From: Talinum fruticosum
Taxonomy: Eukaryota > Streptophyta > Magnoliopsida > Caryophyllales > Talinaceae
Direction of reading: 5' to 3'
Assembly: GCA_021018815.1 (NCBI GenBank)
Contig: JAITYX010000025.1
Coordinates: forward strand, 3,630,501-3,694,500
DNA length: 64,000 nt
Below the pieces are notes generated by a model. That model was not told the DNA's origin and did no database searches. It was given only the letters and a program-made list of their open reading frames with translations. Of the stretch, positions 20,117-31,639 are shown in pieces; positions within the stretch are counted from its first letter, which is position 1; each line of letters begins with the position of its first letter. The position numbers were made by a program, and so were the translations under genes.

Positions 20117-23100
20117 TGTAATACTCGGAATTTTAATGAAAAGTAGGCTGTAAAGCATAGAATTATTGAATATTATTCCCCGCAGCTAAGGGGGTTGAGT
20201 GACTGATTTTATTTACGGCCGGACATATTACGTTAGAATCCCTTTGGAGGCTGGTGTTGAATTAATTAAATCAAGGAAATTGCCTCCCTTTCGTGTGCTA
20301 AACCTTTGCACGGTTAGGAATTCTCGTGGCCGACGTATTAAAATAAGTTAAGACGCAGAGGCATAAGGGGACGAAGAAAGGCATAGGCATGGATTTGTTT
20401 TATGTAGAAAAGATTACTTTGGTCATGAAAAGATAAATGAGGTTTAATGAAGAGGTGGATTTTGGTTTAAGTGGAGAAATGAGATAGAAATCAATTTGGG
20501 GGTCCAATTAGGATCATTAACCGACCCAATTAGGCGGTGGAAAAAAGAGGAAAGGAAAGAGGACTCGGGGGTGCCCGAGCAGCGAGAGAAAGAACGAGCG
20601 GGTGAAACCGAGAGAGAGAGAGAGAGAGAGAGCGCGGAGCCGGAGCAGAGGCCGGTGGGCCGCCTGAACGGCGAGCGGCCGATGGGCAAAGGTCGAGTAA
20701 GGGCTTGGGAAGGCGAAAGGAAAAGAAATGGAGCAAAAGAGGGTCGGGCGAGAGGAATTGAGAGGGAGAAAAGGCAAACGGTGCGAGGGCCAAGGAGGCC
20801 GAGTGGGGCTGGCGACAGTGGCGGACCCGAAAACGATGGTCGGCGACGTGAGCGAGCGGCGAGCGGGGAAGAAAGTGAGAGACCGGGACGGAGCGAGGGC
20901 GAAGGAAGGGCCCGAAGCGGGCAGGCGCGAGAGGTTCCAAGAGGCCGGAAATCGGGAAAGGTAGTGGCAAAAGGGGGAAGGACAGGCGGCGAATGCGTAA
21001 GGGCCGAGCGAGGGGCGGCAGAAACCGGAATCGCCGAACCAAAAGCGAGAGTTCCACTGAAACCAAACGCAACCGAATGTAGAGCATAGACAACAAGCAA
21101 TTCGACCAATTCCAAACCCGAGAATGCGAGGTGGGTAGTCTTATACTCTAAACTATTAGTAACTTCGAAACCCAAATGAGTTTGTTGTAATTATTGAATG
21201 TTTATGTGATAGAACGAAGCTAGGAAATTGTTAGCACTAAATTAGGTTATGAGAAAATCGAATGGAATTGTTGAGTCCGAATCGAAACCCGAAAGAGCTT
21301 AGTAGTTGGTTAGGGCTGAAGTTGAGATGTTGAACGCTTAAAAGGAGTTAGGTTGCGTATGTATAAAGAGTATTGTGCACATCTCACATAGCACTTAAGG
21401 ACGAATAGTGGTGAATTGGGCATAAATGGTGAATTGATGCGTCGATTAAACTGTAGAGATTTCCCATGTTCCGGTATTGGAAGGTAAGGAAGCGTATTGG
21501 GAACGACGATTTGAATATAAAGGAGGGGCATGACTTCATCTTGATTAACACACAATTGAGGTAGAGAAATGGCGAAATGGGAATTCCAATGTTAAATTGA
21601 GTTTAGAATATATCTAAGTCCTTGAGATTAAATTAAGTTTGAAGATAAGCATAACGAGAGGGACTTAAATGATAAAGTGAGATTAAGAGTTATCCGATTG
21701 AGTGTGGGCAAAAGAAGTTAATTTATGAAGTAGGGACTTAAAATGAGGAATTGAGGTAAAAACAATGAATTGTGAGAAGTTGAGAAATGAATTGTGAGAA
21801 GTTGAGACGTCCGAATTAAGTGGCATCTACTTGTGGTTATTGTGGCTAAGAAAATGAACTAATCTTACTAAAGTAGTGGATTGAGAAAGGTTTAGTTCGA
21901 GAGGAGCTGAGAATGACTTTATATTAAATTGTGGCTTTATGTGCAAGTGATTGTGTTAAGCGTTGTTCAAAAGTTGGTTTGAAAGAAGGTCAATGTTTTA
22001 CGCAAAATGATACTTGAATGTGACTTATATGATGTATGCTTTTCAAATGTGAAAACATGCGTTTAAGAAGTGAAAGTGATTTGAGAATGCTGTTTGAAAC
22101 AAGTTTGATAAGTGAACGTGTTAAAGAAACTGTTGTGAATCGACCTTGCCCGGATCGTTTAGCACAAGGAAGGATTCTAGCTAGGGGCGGCTAGCTAGGG
22201 GTCTTGTGTAGCAGGATGCCCAATTGGAATCTTCCTAGATAGGTCCCGGAGCCTTTTATTTGGGGTCACGCCCCGAGAAATCGGAGAAGCTATGAGAAAT
22301 TGCGAAGTGCTAGTTCGAGTCCCAAACCCGGGAAGTGATTCACCAAAACAGATTCATTGAAAATGATTTATGAAAAGTGATTCAAGTAGCAATGATCCAA
22401 TGTCCGATTGAAAGTATTTGAAAGAAAGTGCGGATGAATTCACCTTGTTTAAAGTGATTCAATTCCCAAAATGATTGCAATTCGTGCTTTTAATAATTGA
22501 AATGTTATGATCGGTACGTTGAAAACGATTTCAAGAGATTTCGTTGAAAAATATATAGATTTGTATTATGTTATTATGCTTTTGCTGATTTCATTATTAT
22601 GAGTATTATGGGTAAAAAGTTTCCATTTTAAGGGTGTAAGACTCCGGTGAGCCCGTGGTTTATTGCTCACCCCCACAAATTTTCCCCAAGTGTTGGTTGC
22701 AGGTACATCTTCAAAAGTATAACTTCTACTTAGCATATTTCGGACTCCGTTGATTGATGTTTGATGCGTGCTCGAGTGATTCAAGTCAAGAATATGCATT
22801 TCTTATATTTCTCAAGCATTGTAGTTTGTAATTTAGTTCATATAGTTGTACCAAATGTATAATGACCCATTTAGATTGTTTTAAGTTTTATAGCATGATT
22901 GGTTGGACTCCGGCGTGTGGCCGTTGAGTTGTACACTCCGAGCGGGTGGCTCGTTGAGTTATATTATGCTTTTATGCAGGGTTTTAAGGCTTCAAGCCTA
23001 TGGGATAGTCCATATTACAAATAGAACTCGTCGAAAGTTTTAGAAAATCTTTAGGAAACCACCTTTGTTACCTTTAAGTTGGGACTAGAGAGCCAAACTA

Positions 23101-23178
23101 ACACTCGATAGAGCCTTGGGAGTTCCTGTAAGGAACTCGGCGATGTAATACTCCTAGGGGGTGTTTTGGGGTGTTACA
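20117..23178 (-). mobile_element. Solo LTR of a Tekay/Del-type chromovirus (3062 bp)
   Basis: On the minus strand it begins TGTAACACCCCAAAACACC and ends CGAGTATTACA. The terminal repeat TGTAA/TTACA, the TGTAACACCC start and the ~3 kb length are typical of Tekay/Del LTRs. A perfect 5 bp target duplication (ATTTC) flanks it. There is no PBS, no second LTR and no pol, so it is a solo LTR left by LTR-LTR recombination. The right half (20500-21090) is GC-rich with a (GA)n run at about 20612-20632; long open frames there on both strands reflect composition. It lies in the RNase H of copia D and so is younger than that element. Confidence 0.9.
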
Positions 23179-23183
23179 ATTTC
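23179..23183. repeat. Target-site duplication ATTTC, right
   Basis: Perfect match to 20112-20116. Confidence 0.92.
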
Positions 23184-23773
23184 AATCTAATCCAAAAGAA
23201 TCACATCTCACCGATGTGAAGAGAATTTTCGGATATCTTATAGGTACTCGGAATCTTGGTCTATGGTTTTCAAGAGACTCGGAACCGACCCTCACTTGAT
23301 ACTCGGATGCCGACTATGCTGGTTACAAGGTTGATAGAAAGAGCAGATTAGGAGCATGCCAATTTCAGGAGCATGCCAATTTCTGGGTCAATCCCTCATA
23401 TCTTGGCACTCAAAGAAACGAAATCGGTGGCTCTATCAACTCGCTGAAGCTGAGTACATTGCAGTTGGAGCTTGTCTGTGCTCGGATTCTATGGATCAAG
23501 TAAGACTTGAAGGATCTTGGACTTTTATTCAAATTTATCCCAATCAAGTGTGACAATCAAAGTGCAATCAGCATCACTAAGAATCCAGTTCAGCACTCAA
23601 AGACAAAGCATATTGAGGTCGGTGTTATTTTCTCGAGAGACCATTATAAGAAAGGTGATATTAAACTTGAATTCATTCCTACAAAATTTCAGTTAGCTGA
23701 TATTTTCACTAAGCCACTTAGTGAGGATCAGTTTTGTTTTATTAGGAATGAGCTTGGAATGATTAATGCATGA
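23179..23773 (+). pseudogene. Copia D RNase H and pol end
   Basis: Continues the domain cut at 20116: K-R-I-F-G-Y-L-I-G-T-R-N-L-G-L-W-F-S (about 23220-23270), Y-S-D-A-D-Y-A-G with the catalytic Asp (about 23300-23325), then A-E-A-E-Y-I-A-V-G-A-C-type sequence, D-N-Q-S-A-I-S-I-T-K-N-P and L-A-D-I-F-T-K-P-L near 23700. Ends ..E-L-G-M-I-N-A then TGA at 23771-23773. A short tandem duplication (AATTTCAGGAGCATGCC) occurs at 23355-23385, and there is a frame change near 23500. Confidence 0.88.
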
Positions 23774-24290
23774 TTATGTGATCTTATGAGTGAAATATTC
23801 TTACATGATTATGTGTTATATGTTTTTCTTTTGTCTTAATAACAAATGGTTCAATTGACCAAGTGAAACTGAGCTATGAGTTATTAGGTCTCCGAGTATT
23901 CCGAGTCACTTAGAAACCATACTGAGTTAGACTTAGTCTTGGAGAAAAATATACATAAAACTTCGAAATCACTCTAGATAAATGAAGAGTTTTAGAAATA
24001 TTTTTAAAATCTCTCTTCTCTCTCTCTCTCTCGGCACGTGCATCGATAAGAGAAACTAGCCGTTAGAAGAAAGCCACCTGGAATTCTAATCGTTGGAGAG
24101 CGTAAACATCACACCTATCCGAGACGGTGGTTGGAGCTTCGAGTCGGACCCAAGGCTAAAGGTCATTTCTTTTCGCTATATATAACACCTCTTTACCTTC
24201 ATTTTGCTACTTTACTCACTACTTTCCTACTCTCTAAGCATTCTCGCTCACTCTCCGAATTCTAAGTGCTCTCATTGTCTTTACTCTCTG

Positions 24291-24323
<33 letters not shown>

Positions 24324-24360
24324 TTCTCATTTATTCGATTTCCTCTCAAAAATTCTCACC
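23774..24360 (+). promoter_or_regulatory. Pol-ORF3 spacer of copia D with putative promoter
   Basis: About 590 bases without a gene. It holds CACGTG at 24036-24041, the word ACTAGCCGTTAGA at about 24055, and TATATATAAC at 24177-24186, some 184 bases before the ORF3 start. The same order (CACGTG, ACTAGCCGTTAGA, TATAAATAAC, start) is found in copia B, and the TATA core in copia A. I infer an internal promoter for ORF3. Confidence 0.55.
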
Positions 24361-24728
24361 ACGCCGAAAAGGGGTTCTACACAAGATTTTCTAGGGTTTG
24401 TTACCAAGTAGCCCCACACCAAAACTCCTCAAGAGGGTACCTCTAACCCTCTAAAGTTTTCGTCACCAAACATCTCACGTTGGATGACAAATTCATCCCA
24501 ACCACCTCATTTTCGTGGTTGCAATACATCAAAACCACTAGAGTATACAACTTTCTATGCTTTAGTGAGTTTATCTATCCTAAACTCATTGTCAAGTTCT
24601 ACTCCAACATGTCTTACTCTAAGGGAGTCATTACCTCACGAGTTCAAGACAAGGTTGTTCGCATCAACCTCTCTCTCCTTCACAAACTTTTCAAAGTCTC
24701 TTCTCTCTTCCCGAACTGCAATCCCATC
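24361..24728 (+). pseudogene. Copia D ORF3, first part
   Basis: The position of the MPKRG start of the other copies is here ACGCCGAAAAGGGG (start codon lost, ATG to ACG). After a stop, a different frame from about 24480 gives L-D-D-K-F-I-P-T-T-S-F-S-W-L-Q-Y, then Y-N-F-L-C-F-S-E-F-I-Y-P-K-L-I and V-V-R-I-N-L-S-L-L-H-K-L-F. The pattern (Y-P-x-L..F-Y-x-N..S-R-V..L-L) is close to the 'putative plant transposon protein' domain (PF20167-like; my recall, not searched). It stops at 24728, where an antisense LTR is inserted. The remainder lies at 36735-37560. Function unknown; the location equals that of env-like genes in Sireviruses. Confidence 0.65.
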
Positions 24729-25521
24729 TGAAAATTTGCTCCTGGAGAGTCTAAGTCACCCTAGAGGAGGGGGTGAATAGGTGATGAGGGAAATTAAATA
24801 AACTTTGATAATTTTTGCTTTGAAAGAGATAAACAATTGAGTCCGAGTCTAGATTGAACTCGGAAAAGCAAACACTCGTAAATATGTGGAAACCCTCTTG
24901 GGGCAGAAAACCACGGACAGGTGCTAATCTAAGCACCAAGTCAAATCCACTATTTTGAATCCTAAAAATACAAAGGACTCGACTCTACTAGAATTTTCCC
25001 CTTAAATTATTCCTTATAATGTTTTCCTAGACTCAAAAGTTCCTTTACTCGATCTAGTATTTCCTAACTAAGATAACCTTTACAGTTTGGGATAATTGAG
25101 TTGAGATAACCCTTACAGCTCAGTCAAGGGACATTACTCAGAAAACAAGAGAAATATGGAATTGATTATAAGACTTTACAACTCATAAAATATTAAGTAC
25201 AGACTTGGAGTTGTAGGTAGAAGATTGAGTGAGTAATGCACTAAGAGAATTAGGCGAGTGTATTGATCAATAGTTTCAGCAATGTTCAAGTCTTGTGAAA
25301 TGGCTTCTATTTATAGATGACCAAGCACAGTAACCATTAAGTCCGGTTTCCGGACTAAACTCTTTACTAGCCGTTGGAAGGGCTTTTCCGAGTCACTCGA
25401 AAAGATCCACTGGAGTGTAAACGTTAGGCAATGGCTATTTTCTCCAAAAGATGTTCCAATCAACTGGTGATGTCCGAAAAGTAAGGCGGAAACTACCATT
25501 GAGCCTCGGCGTTGGAGTTTT
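24729..25521 (-). repeat. Older copia LTR, first half (minus sense)
   Basis: Begins TGAAAATTTGCTCCTGGAG, the complement of the family LTR end, and follows the family up to ..GGCGTTGGAGTTTT, where copia A is inserted. The second half is 36292-36734. More diverged than the copia A LTRs, so older. Confidence 0.85.
25517..25521. repeat. Target-site duplication of copia A, left (GTTTT)
   Basis: GTTTT here and ATTTT at 36292-36296. Other LTRs of the family have an uninterrupted CAGTTTTCCG at this place, which confirms the junction; the right copy has one substitution. Confidence 0.75.
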
Positions 25522-27051
25522 TGAAGGTTTGCTCAAGGAGAGTCCGAGTCACCCTAGAGGGGGTGAATAGGGTGATAGAAAATTCTTTACGAAAATACAC
25601 ACTTTTGCGCGAGAAAGAGGCAAAGACAGAATCCGAGTCTAATAACGAGTCGGAAAAGATTGGACACAAAAGCAATGAATCGAAGAAGCAAGAGCACTAA
25701 GGCTCGTCCGAGTCTAGAATGAACTCGGAAAAAGAACACGAGAGATTTTACGTGGAAACCCTCCTGAGGCGAGAAAACCACGGCCCGTGTCAATCCAGAC
25801 ACGAAGTCAAATCCACTATTTTGAGTCCACAAAATACCGTGAACTTGATGGAACCCGAGTTGCTCCCTTAGACAACTCTATACAGATTTTCCTAGACTCG
25901 GAAGTTACCTTATCCGATCTAGTACTTCCTAACTGAGATAACCCTTACAGCTAGGGACAACTAAGCTGAGTTAACCTTACTGACTTAGTCAAGGGACCTT
26001 ACAAAGAATGTAAGAAGTGTTTGTAACGAAGTACAAGACCTTATAACTCGAAAGTAATGAATTACGAGTGGGAGTTGTAAGTTGAAGATTGAGAGTAAAT
26101 ACAATAACTTTGATCAAGTAAGTGTATAGACAATATGTTCGGCAACCTTCAAGTCTTGTGAAGTGGCTTCTTCTTATAGATAAGACCAGGTAGAGTAGCC
26201 GTTATTTTCATCTGCTGACCGAGAGTCCTCTGTGACCGTTGAGAAAGGCTTTCGAGTCATTCGAAAGTATCCGTTGAAATATGAACGTTGGACAACGGTT
26301 TAACTCTCTTGGAAGTCCCAAAACCATCGGTTGTGTCTTGAAAAATGAGGTGAAAACTACTTGTTAGGCTTGGCGTTCCAGTTTTCCGGATATGGAAGCG
26401 AGCGGCTTCGACACAATCTTACGAGACTAAAGCGGGGAAGGTGAAAAGCCATATCTGCTTGGTGATTTGACGTTACGAAGCCGGCTACTTTTGTAGTTTG
26501 AAAAGATATCCTCGATTGAATAACCTACAAAAGTAAAACACCTTTGGTTCTCAAAGTATAAAATACTTTGGTCCAAGGTTAGACACGAGATAACAAAATA
26601 ATTTTGAAAAATTAGGCAATTGATTATCCGAGTCGGAAAAGAAATGGAATATTACGAGTCTAATATCCATGTTACTCGGAATTCCATATGACTTAGTCTT
26701 AAGTAAAGAAACACGTTCTATAGCAAATATCGAGTGAGAAAGAACTTGATATAGACTAAGCATGAAATGAACTATGAATGCTGACTATGCAAGCAATAGA
26801 GTAAATAACCACAAGTCGGATTACGAGTGAGAATGGACTCGGAATAAAGAACAACTTTTACGAGTCGCTAACTAAAAGCGATTAAAGAGATATGTGAAGG
26901 CCGAATCGCATAGAAAGGATACTATTTAATTCAAGTAAGTTTCTAAGACACGAGAGAATGCCTTGGAATCAAAACTCTATATGAATGACATCGTTATACC
27001 GATTCCTTTTGCATGACTCGAGAAAGATATAGAGCGATGTACGAGTCTTCA
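25522..27051 (-). repeat. Copia A 3' LTR
   Basis: On the minus strand TGAAGACTCG...GCAAACCTTCA. Nearly identical to 34762-36291. It contains the palindromic TCAAAGTATAAAATACTTTG at 26551-26570 found in every LTR of the family. Confidence 0.95.
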
Positions 27052-27064
27052 ATCTCCCCTTTTT
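27052..27064 (-). other. Copia A polypurine tract
   Basis: Minus-strand AAAAAGGGGAGAT directly before the LTR start TGAAGACTC. The same motif precedes the LTR of copia D (37917-37929) and, as AAAAAGGGGTAGAT, of copia B (41391-41404). Confidence 0.88.
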
Positions 27065-27299
27065 GATGAAAGGCATTCCATACTTAAACGAAACTTTGTT
27101 AGAAGAAAATAGATTGATTACGAGTAGTTTGATAAAAAGTAAGGCATAATGAATGGATCGAGTAATATACGATATATCAAAGCGAATTAATGTATGCTTT
27201 AACTCATTAACTCGAGAAAAGAAAGAACTCGAGAAATGAATAAGGAAATGCATCAATTCATTAAAAAAAAATTACAAGGGCTGAAGGAACTCCCCTAGA

Positions 27300-29074
27300 C
27301 AAGACAACCGGTTTCGACTACATTTTCTCCCCCTTGCCTTTCGGCAAAAAAAAAAAAAAAAGACAAGAAGCAAAACAAATGGAGAAAAGTACAAGTAATA
27401 CACATAAGTTGTCCGGACAAAAAGAAAATTTTGAAGCGAAATTGCGGAGACACCGAGGAATTGTGACTCGGTGCATGGCTCCAACTAGGAAGGAGGGATT
27501 TCGAGTGGAGGCGGAGGTGCGCCGGCGCCGATAAGACCTTGACGATGTGCTTGAGCGCGGCGAAGGGAGAACCGGAATAGTTCGCGAGGGCTCGGCTACG
27601 AGGGCTGACCCGGAGATAGTGGATCGAGGGTTCTTCCCTTGGGACCTCGAGGGCTGGAGGGGCTGCTCTGGGCGACTCGGCTGGAGGAGCGAGATCTTCG
27701 ACCCACTCGAGGCTGGCTATGCGAGCTGAGTACTGGCAATTTGAGCTTGGGGAGCGGTTGCCACGGCCTCTTCTTCCCTTTGCCGGAAGGGCTTGCTTCG
27801 GCCGCGGGTTCCTCGGCGTCCTCCGCTGCATCCGTAGCTTCTTCCTCTGCTTCCTCGGCTTCCTCGTCTGTCCGAGGAGGTCGGGCCTGGGCTCGAAACG
27901 CCTCGGATGTGTCCGAGTCATCCGGGTCTGAGCCGCCTTGGACCGTCTCTCTCCGAGGAGCTCGGCCAGCTCCTTCGCTCCTTAACCAGCTCTCTCATCT
28001 CAAGAACGAGAGCTGCTGCTCTCGGATTTGGGGCTCGACCAGTCTTTTGGTTGATGGTCGAGACCACTGAAGAACAGGACTTGAAACCCCGAGCATGTCT
28101 ACGAAATCGGAAGACACAGAGGTGATCTTGTCCATGAAGACAGGAGACAAGAGGGCGAGAGAGAGTTTTGGAAGCACCGGAGGTGGAGGCACCACCAGGT
28201 GAAGAAGGAAGAGGGAGAGGGGTTGATTTACGAGTCGAGGTGGAGAAGGAGGCCTCGGCTACGAGTTGTGAACCCGGACACCGGGGTTAGTTTCTGGTAT
28301 CCGTACCCCGGAGTTCCTTCTTGCCGACCACAATGGCCGCCTCGGACACCGCGTTAGGGTCGAGAGGGAAGAGGAACTTGGAATTGTTTGAAGACAAGGG
28401 TGAGAAGAGCACCGAAAGGAAGGGAGGTGTTCTTCTTGCTCTGGAGTTGAGCTGGCACGGCGGCCATCCGCTCCAATGATGGAGGGGAAGAGATCGACTT
28501 CGTATCCCTCCGGGATATCGAAGAGGGCTTTGAGGTGCTTGGAGTTGGGGTTCTCCTTGCTAGAATGCTGTGAGAAGAAGGTTCTCATCGGCAGAAACAC
28601 TGAAGCTCGGCTTCGACTTCAAGCGAGTCACGAAAAGTTCTTTACGGACCCGGGGAATTCTTTAGCGTACTTTTCAAAGAAGTCGTCGGCGGCTTCGGTG
28701 AAGGGGATAGGGTTGCTGTTTAAGAAGAGAGAAGAAACTTTGAACAGGACGGTGAAGGAGGGAGGTGTTGATACGAACGGTAATGTTACGAACCCGAGAG
28801 GTTAGAACATTTTCGGAGTGGGTGAGATGAGTATAAAACTCGAAATGAGTTCGGGATAGATGAACTCGTTGAAGCACAAGAAAGGGTAGACTCCGGTGGT
28901 TTGGATATTGGACAACCGAGGAGAATTTGGTTGTTGGGAAGAACTTGTCGTCCAGCGCAAGATCTTTGGGTGACAACGAGGTTTAGAAGGGGTTGAGCTT
29001 TCTAGCTTGTTGGTGCGAGGCTTCTTAGAGGATGAAGAAACACGAAAGTCGGGATGGTTTCCTCTTTTAGGCAT
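27300..29074 (-). pseudogene. Copia A ORF3
   Basis: Minus strand, ATG at 29074 (M-P-K-R-G). The N-terminal ~35 residues are Ser/Pro/Lys-rich. The domain follows in shifting frames: D-D-K-F-F-P-T-T-K-F-S, V-Y-P-F-L-C-F-N-E-F-I-Y-P-E-L-I, V-R-I-N-T-S-L-L-H, then N-P-I-P-F-T-E-A-A-D-D-F-F-E-K-Y-A-K-E-F-P-G-S-V-K-N-F-S (about 28725-28635). Then K-A-L-F-D-I-P-E-G-Y-E-V-D-L-F-P-S-I-I-G (about 28520-28465), a Ser/Pro linker, V-F-M-D-K-I-T-S-V-S-S-D-F near 28135, a charged helix-like part E-M-R-E-L-V-K-E-R-R, and a long Pro/Arg/Ala-rich tail to about 27300. The whole would exceed 550 residues. Nothing clearly marks a signal peptide or membrane anchor. Function unknown. Confidence 0.7.
27322..27340 (-). 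other. Upstream purine tract of copia A
   Basis: Minus-strand AGGCAAGGGGGAGAAAATGT, about 280 bases before the LTR. Related tracts lie in copia D (37564-37580) and copia B (three between 41650 and 41760). Sireviruses are known to carry multiplied purine tracts. Confidence 0.55.
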
Positions 29075-29716
29075 GGTGAGAGAAGAAAAGATGAAGCTTT
29101 TCGAAAGAGAAAGAGAATGAGGTGTAGAAGAGAAGGTAACGGAAAAAAATGGTAGAAGAAAGAGAGATGAGCGATCGAAAACTTACGAGAGAGAGAGAGA
29201 GAGCTTCTTCGACGTCGCGGACGATCGGGGAACACTATTCACGTAGCAAACTTCCGCGAGAAGAATTTCGTTTGAGAGGGAAGGAGTTTTAGAATACCGA
29301 GATGAAGATGGATAGTCGTTATTTATAGTGAGTACGCGCGCCCGTTCACTATCCGTTAAGTAACTCCGTTCTGACTCGGCCCGTCCATCGATAATTAATG
29401 CCCGGTGTGACGGTTCTTCTTCAACGGTTGAGATATCGGTGGTTTAAAATCTGCGGTTAAGATCGATCGTAGCGCTCGAGAAAGAGAGAGAAAAAGGGTT
29501 TGAAATTATAGTCCGAAACTCTCCATTGTTCTAGAGATAGCTTGAGAAAATTTGATGTCCAAATTTCTCTTACGTACGAGTTTGGCTCAGAAAAATTTAC
29601 GAGTGACTCGAAACACGAAATAACTATTAACCCGGTATCACATGATCAAGCTGAACTAATGGTTATTAACAATGAAAGCACATGGCACGAAATATTCAAG
29701 AATCATAACACAACAC
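29075..29716 (-). promoter_or_regulatory. Pol-ORF3 spacer of copia A with putative promoter
   Basis: Minus-strand TATAAATAAC at 29327-29318, about 245 bases before the ORF3 ATG, followed by ..CATCTTCATC as in the other two copies. No CACGTG box was found here. Otherwise no coding signal. Confidence 0.55.
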
Positions 29717-31260
29717 TAAGCATTTAACATACCAAGCTCATTCAGAATAAAACGGAATTGATCTTCACCAAGTGGCTTAGTAAAGATATCGGCTAATTGA
29801 AGATTAGTAGGAATGAACTCAAGTGTAATATCACCCTTTTACGAGTGATCGCGTAGAAGTGATACCGACTTCAATATGCTTTGTTTTTGAGTCTTTGGAC
29901 AGGATTCTTAGTGATGCGGTTGCACTTTGATTGTCACACTTGATTGGAGCCGAGTTGAGAGATAGTCCAAGATCTTTCAAGTGTTGTTTTATCCGAGAGA
30001 ATGCGAGCGCAACAAGCTCAGCGGCAATATATTCAGCTTCTGCGAGTTGATAGAGCTACGAGTTTTGCTTCTTTGAGTGCCGGGATATTAGGGATTGACC
30101 CGAGAAATTGGCAAGCTCCAGATGTGCTCTTTCGATCAACTTTGTATCCTGCATAGTCTGCGTTCGAGTACCCGGTCGAGTCGGTTACGAGTCTACGGAG
30201 TACCATAGTCCTAGATTACGAGTGCTGCAAGATATCCGAATATTCTCTTCACCGCAGATGAGATGTGATTCTTTTGGATTAGCTTGAAATCGTGCACATA
30301 AGCAAACACTGAACATTATATACAGTACGCTTGAAGTAAGATATAGCGGTGATCCAATCATACCCCGATAGAGTTTCGATCTCTTGCTTTACTGTCTCAT
30401 CCGAGTCGAGCTTTATCTTGCTTGCTCATAGGAGTAGATGCGTGCTTTGCATCTTGAAGTTTATATTTCTTCAGCGAGTTCCTTGGTGTATTTTGATTGA
30501 TGAACAAAGATTCCATTTTTGTCTTGTTTGATTTGCAATCCAAGGAAGAAGTTGAGTTCTCCCATCATACTCATTTGGAACTCTTGACTCATCAACTCGA
30601 GAAAATTCTCGGCACAGAAATTCATTAGTAGCACCGAAAATAATATCATCAACATATATTTGAACAATGAGAAAATCTTTCCCTTTGGTCTTTATGAATA
30701 AAGTCTTGTCGATCGACCTCTTTTAAAATCATTTTGAACCGGGAAGTCTGCTCGAGTCTTTCATACCAAGCTCTAGGGGCTTGCTTAAGACCATAGAGAG
30801 CCTTTTGAAGTTTGAAAACATGATTTGGAAATTACGAGTTTTCAAAACCAGGAGAGCTGCTCGACATAGACCTCTTCTTCAATAAAACCATTGAGAAAGG
30901 CACACTTAACATCCATTTGATATAATTTAATATGCATGCGGGATGCAAATGCCAACGAGTATTCTAATGGCTTCAATTCTAGCTACTTGGTGCAAAGGTT
31001 TCCCCACAATCAATTCCTTCTTCTTGATTGTAACCTTGAGCTACAAGTCTAGCTTTGTTTCGACTACTATTCCACCCTCATCCAGTTTGTTTTTGAAAAC
31101 CCATTTGGTTCCTATAATTGGGTGGTCGGAAGGTCGGTTGGTCGAGTCCGAGACTTGGTTTCTTTCAAATTGATTCAGCTCTTCTTGCATGGCCTCTACC
31201 CATTCGGGTTCATTAAGGAGCTTCTAGTGCATTTTTAGGTTCGATTAGTGAAATGAATGC
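29717..31260 (-). pseudogene. Copia A reverse transcriptase and RNase H
   Basis: Minus strand. RT: the region 31200-30880 matches the copia D blocks for K-A-R-L-V-A-Q-G and D-V-K-C-A-F-L. The catalytic codons for Y-V-D-D lie at about 30655-30644 and are intact. E-F-Q-M-S-M-M-G-E-L-N-F-F-L-G-L-Q-I (about 30580-30525) follows. RNase H occupies 30350-29730 and the gene ends near 29717 with ..E-L-G-M-L-N-A and a stop. Many frame changes fall at TACGAG words. Confidence 0.82.
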
Positions 31261-31639
31261 GGTGAATGCACATAGATTATGAAGAGAAGAACGAGTTCTT
31301 ACCCCATTGTTGATATCGAAATTATGTTTTCTTGGGGATGATTGGAAGTAAATTTGAATGCTTTACCAGTTCTTTGATTCACCGGGTTTGTGGGCTGAAT
31401 AGCTTGATCTTCGAAGCTTGTTACGAGTGATCGACTCCATTGACTTGCTCGCTCGGCGACTTCTTGAGCTATTTCATTCTGAACTTCCTCGTTACGAGTG
31501 ATCTCCTTACGAGTCTTTGTAAGCTCATCTTCGTCATCATCCTTTACGAACTTCAGTTACGAGTATGAAGATTCACTTGGTTTTTCTGTTCAAGCTCATC
31601 AAACACTACGTGGATACTTTCTTCCACTTTGTTAGTTCT

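Noticed and set aside
20444..21175. Long overlapping open frames on both strands (about 190-240 codons), Arg/Glu/Gly-rich or Leu/Ser/Pro-rich
   Set aside because: They lie in a GC-rich part of a solo LTR with a (GA)n run. High GC removes stops in several frames at once; no domain, and both strands are open equally.
30040..30060. Search for tRNA or rRNA genes across the window
   Set aside because: No cloverleaf with GGTTCGAATCC-type arms and no rRNA core motif was recognised; the tRNA-related words seen are primer-binding sites next to LTRs.
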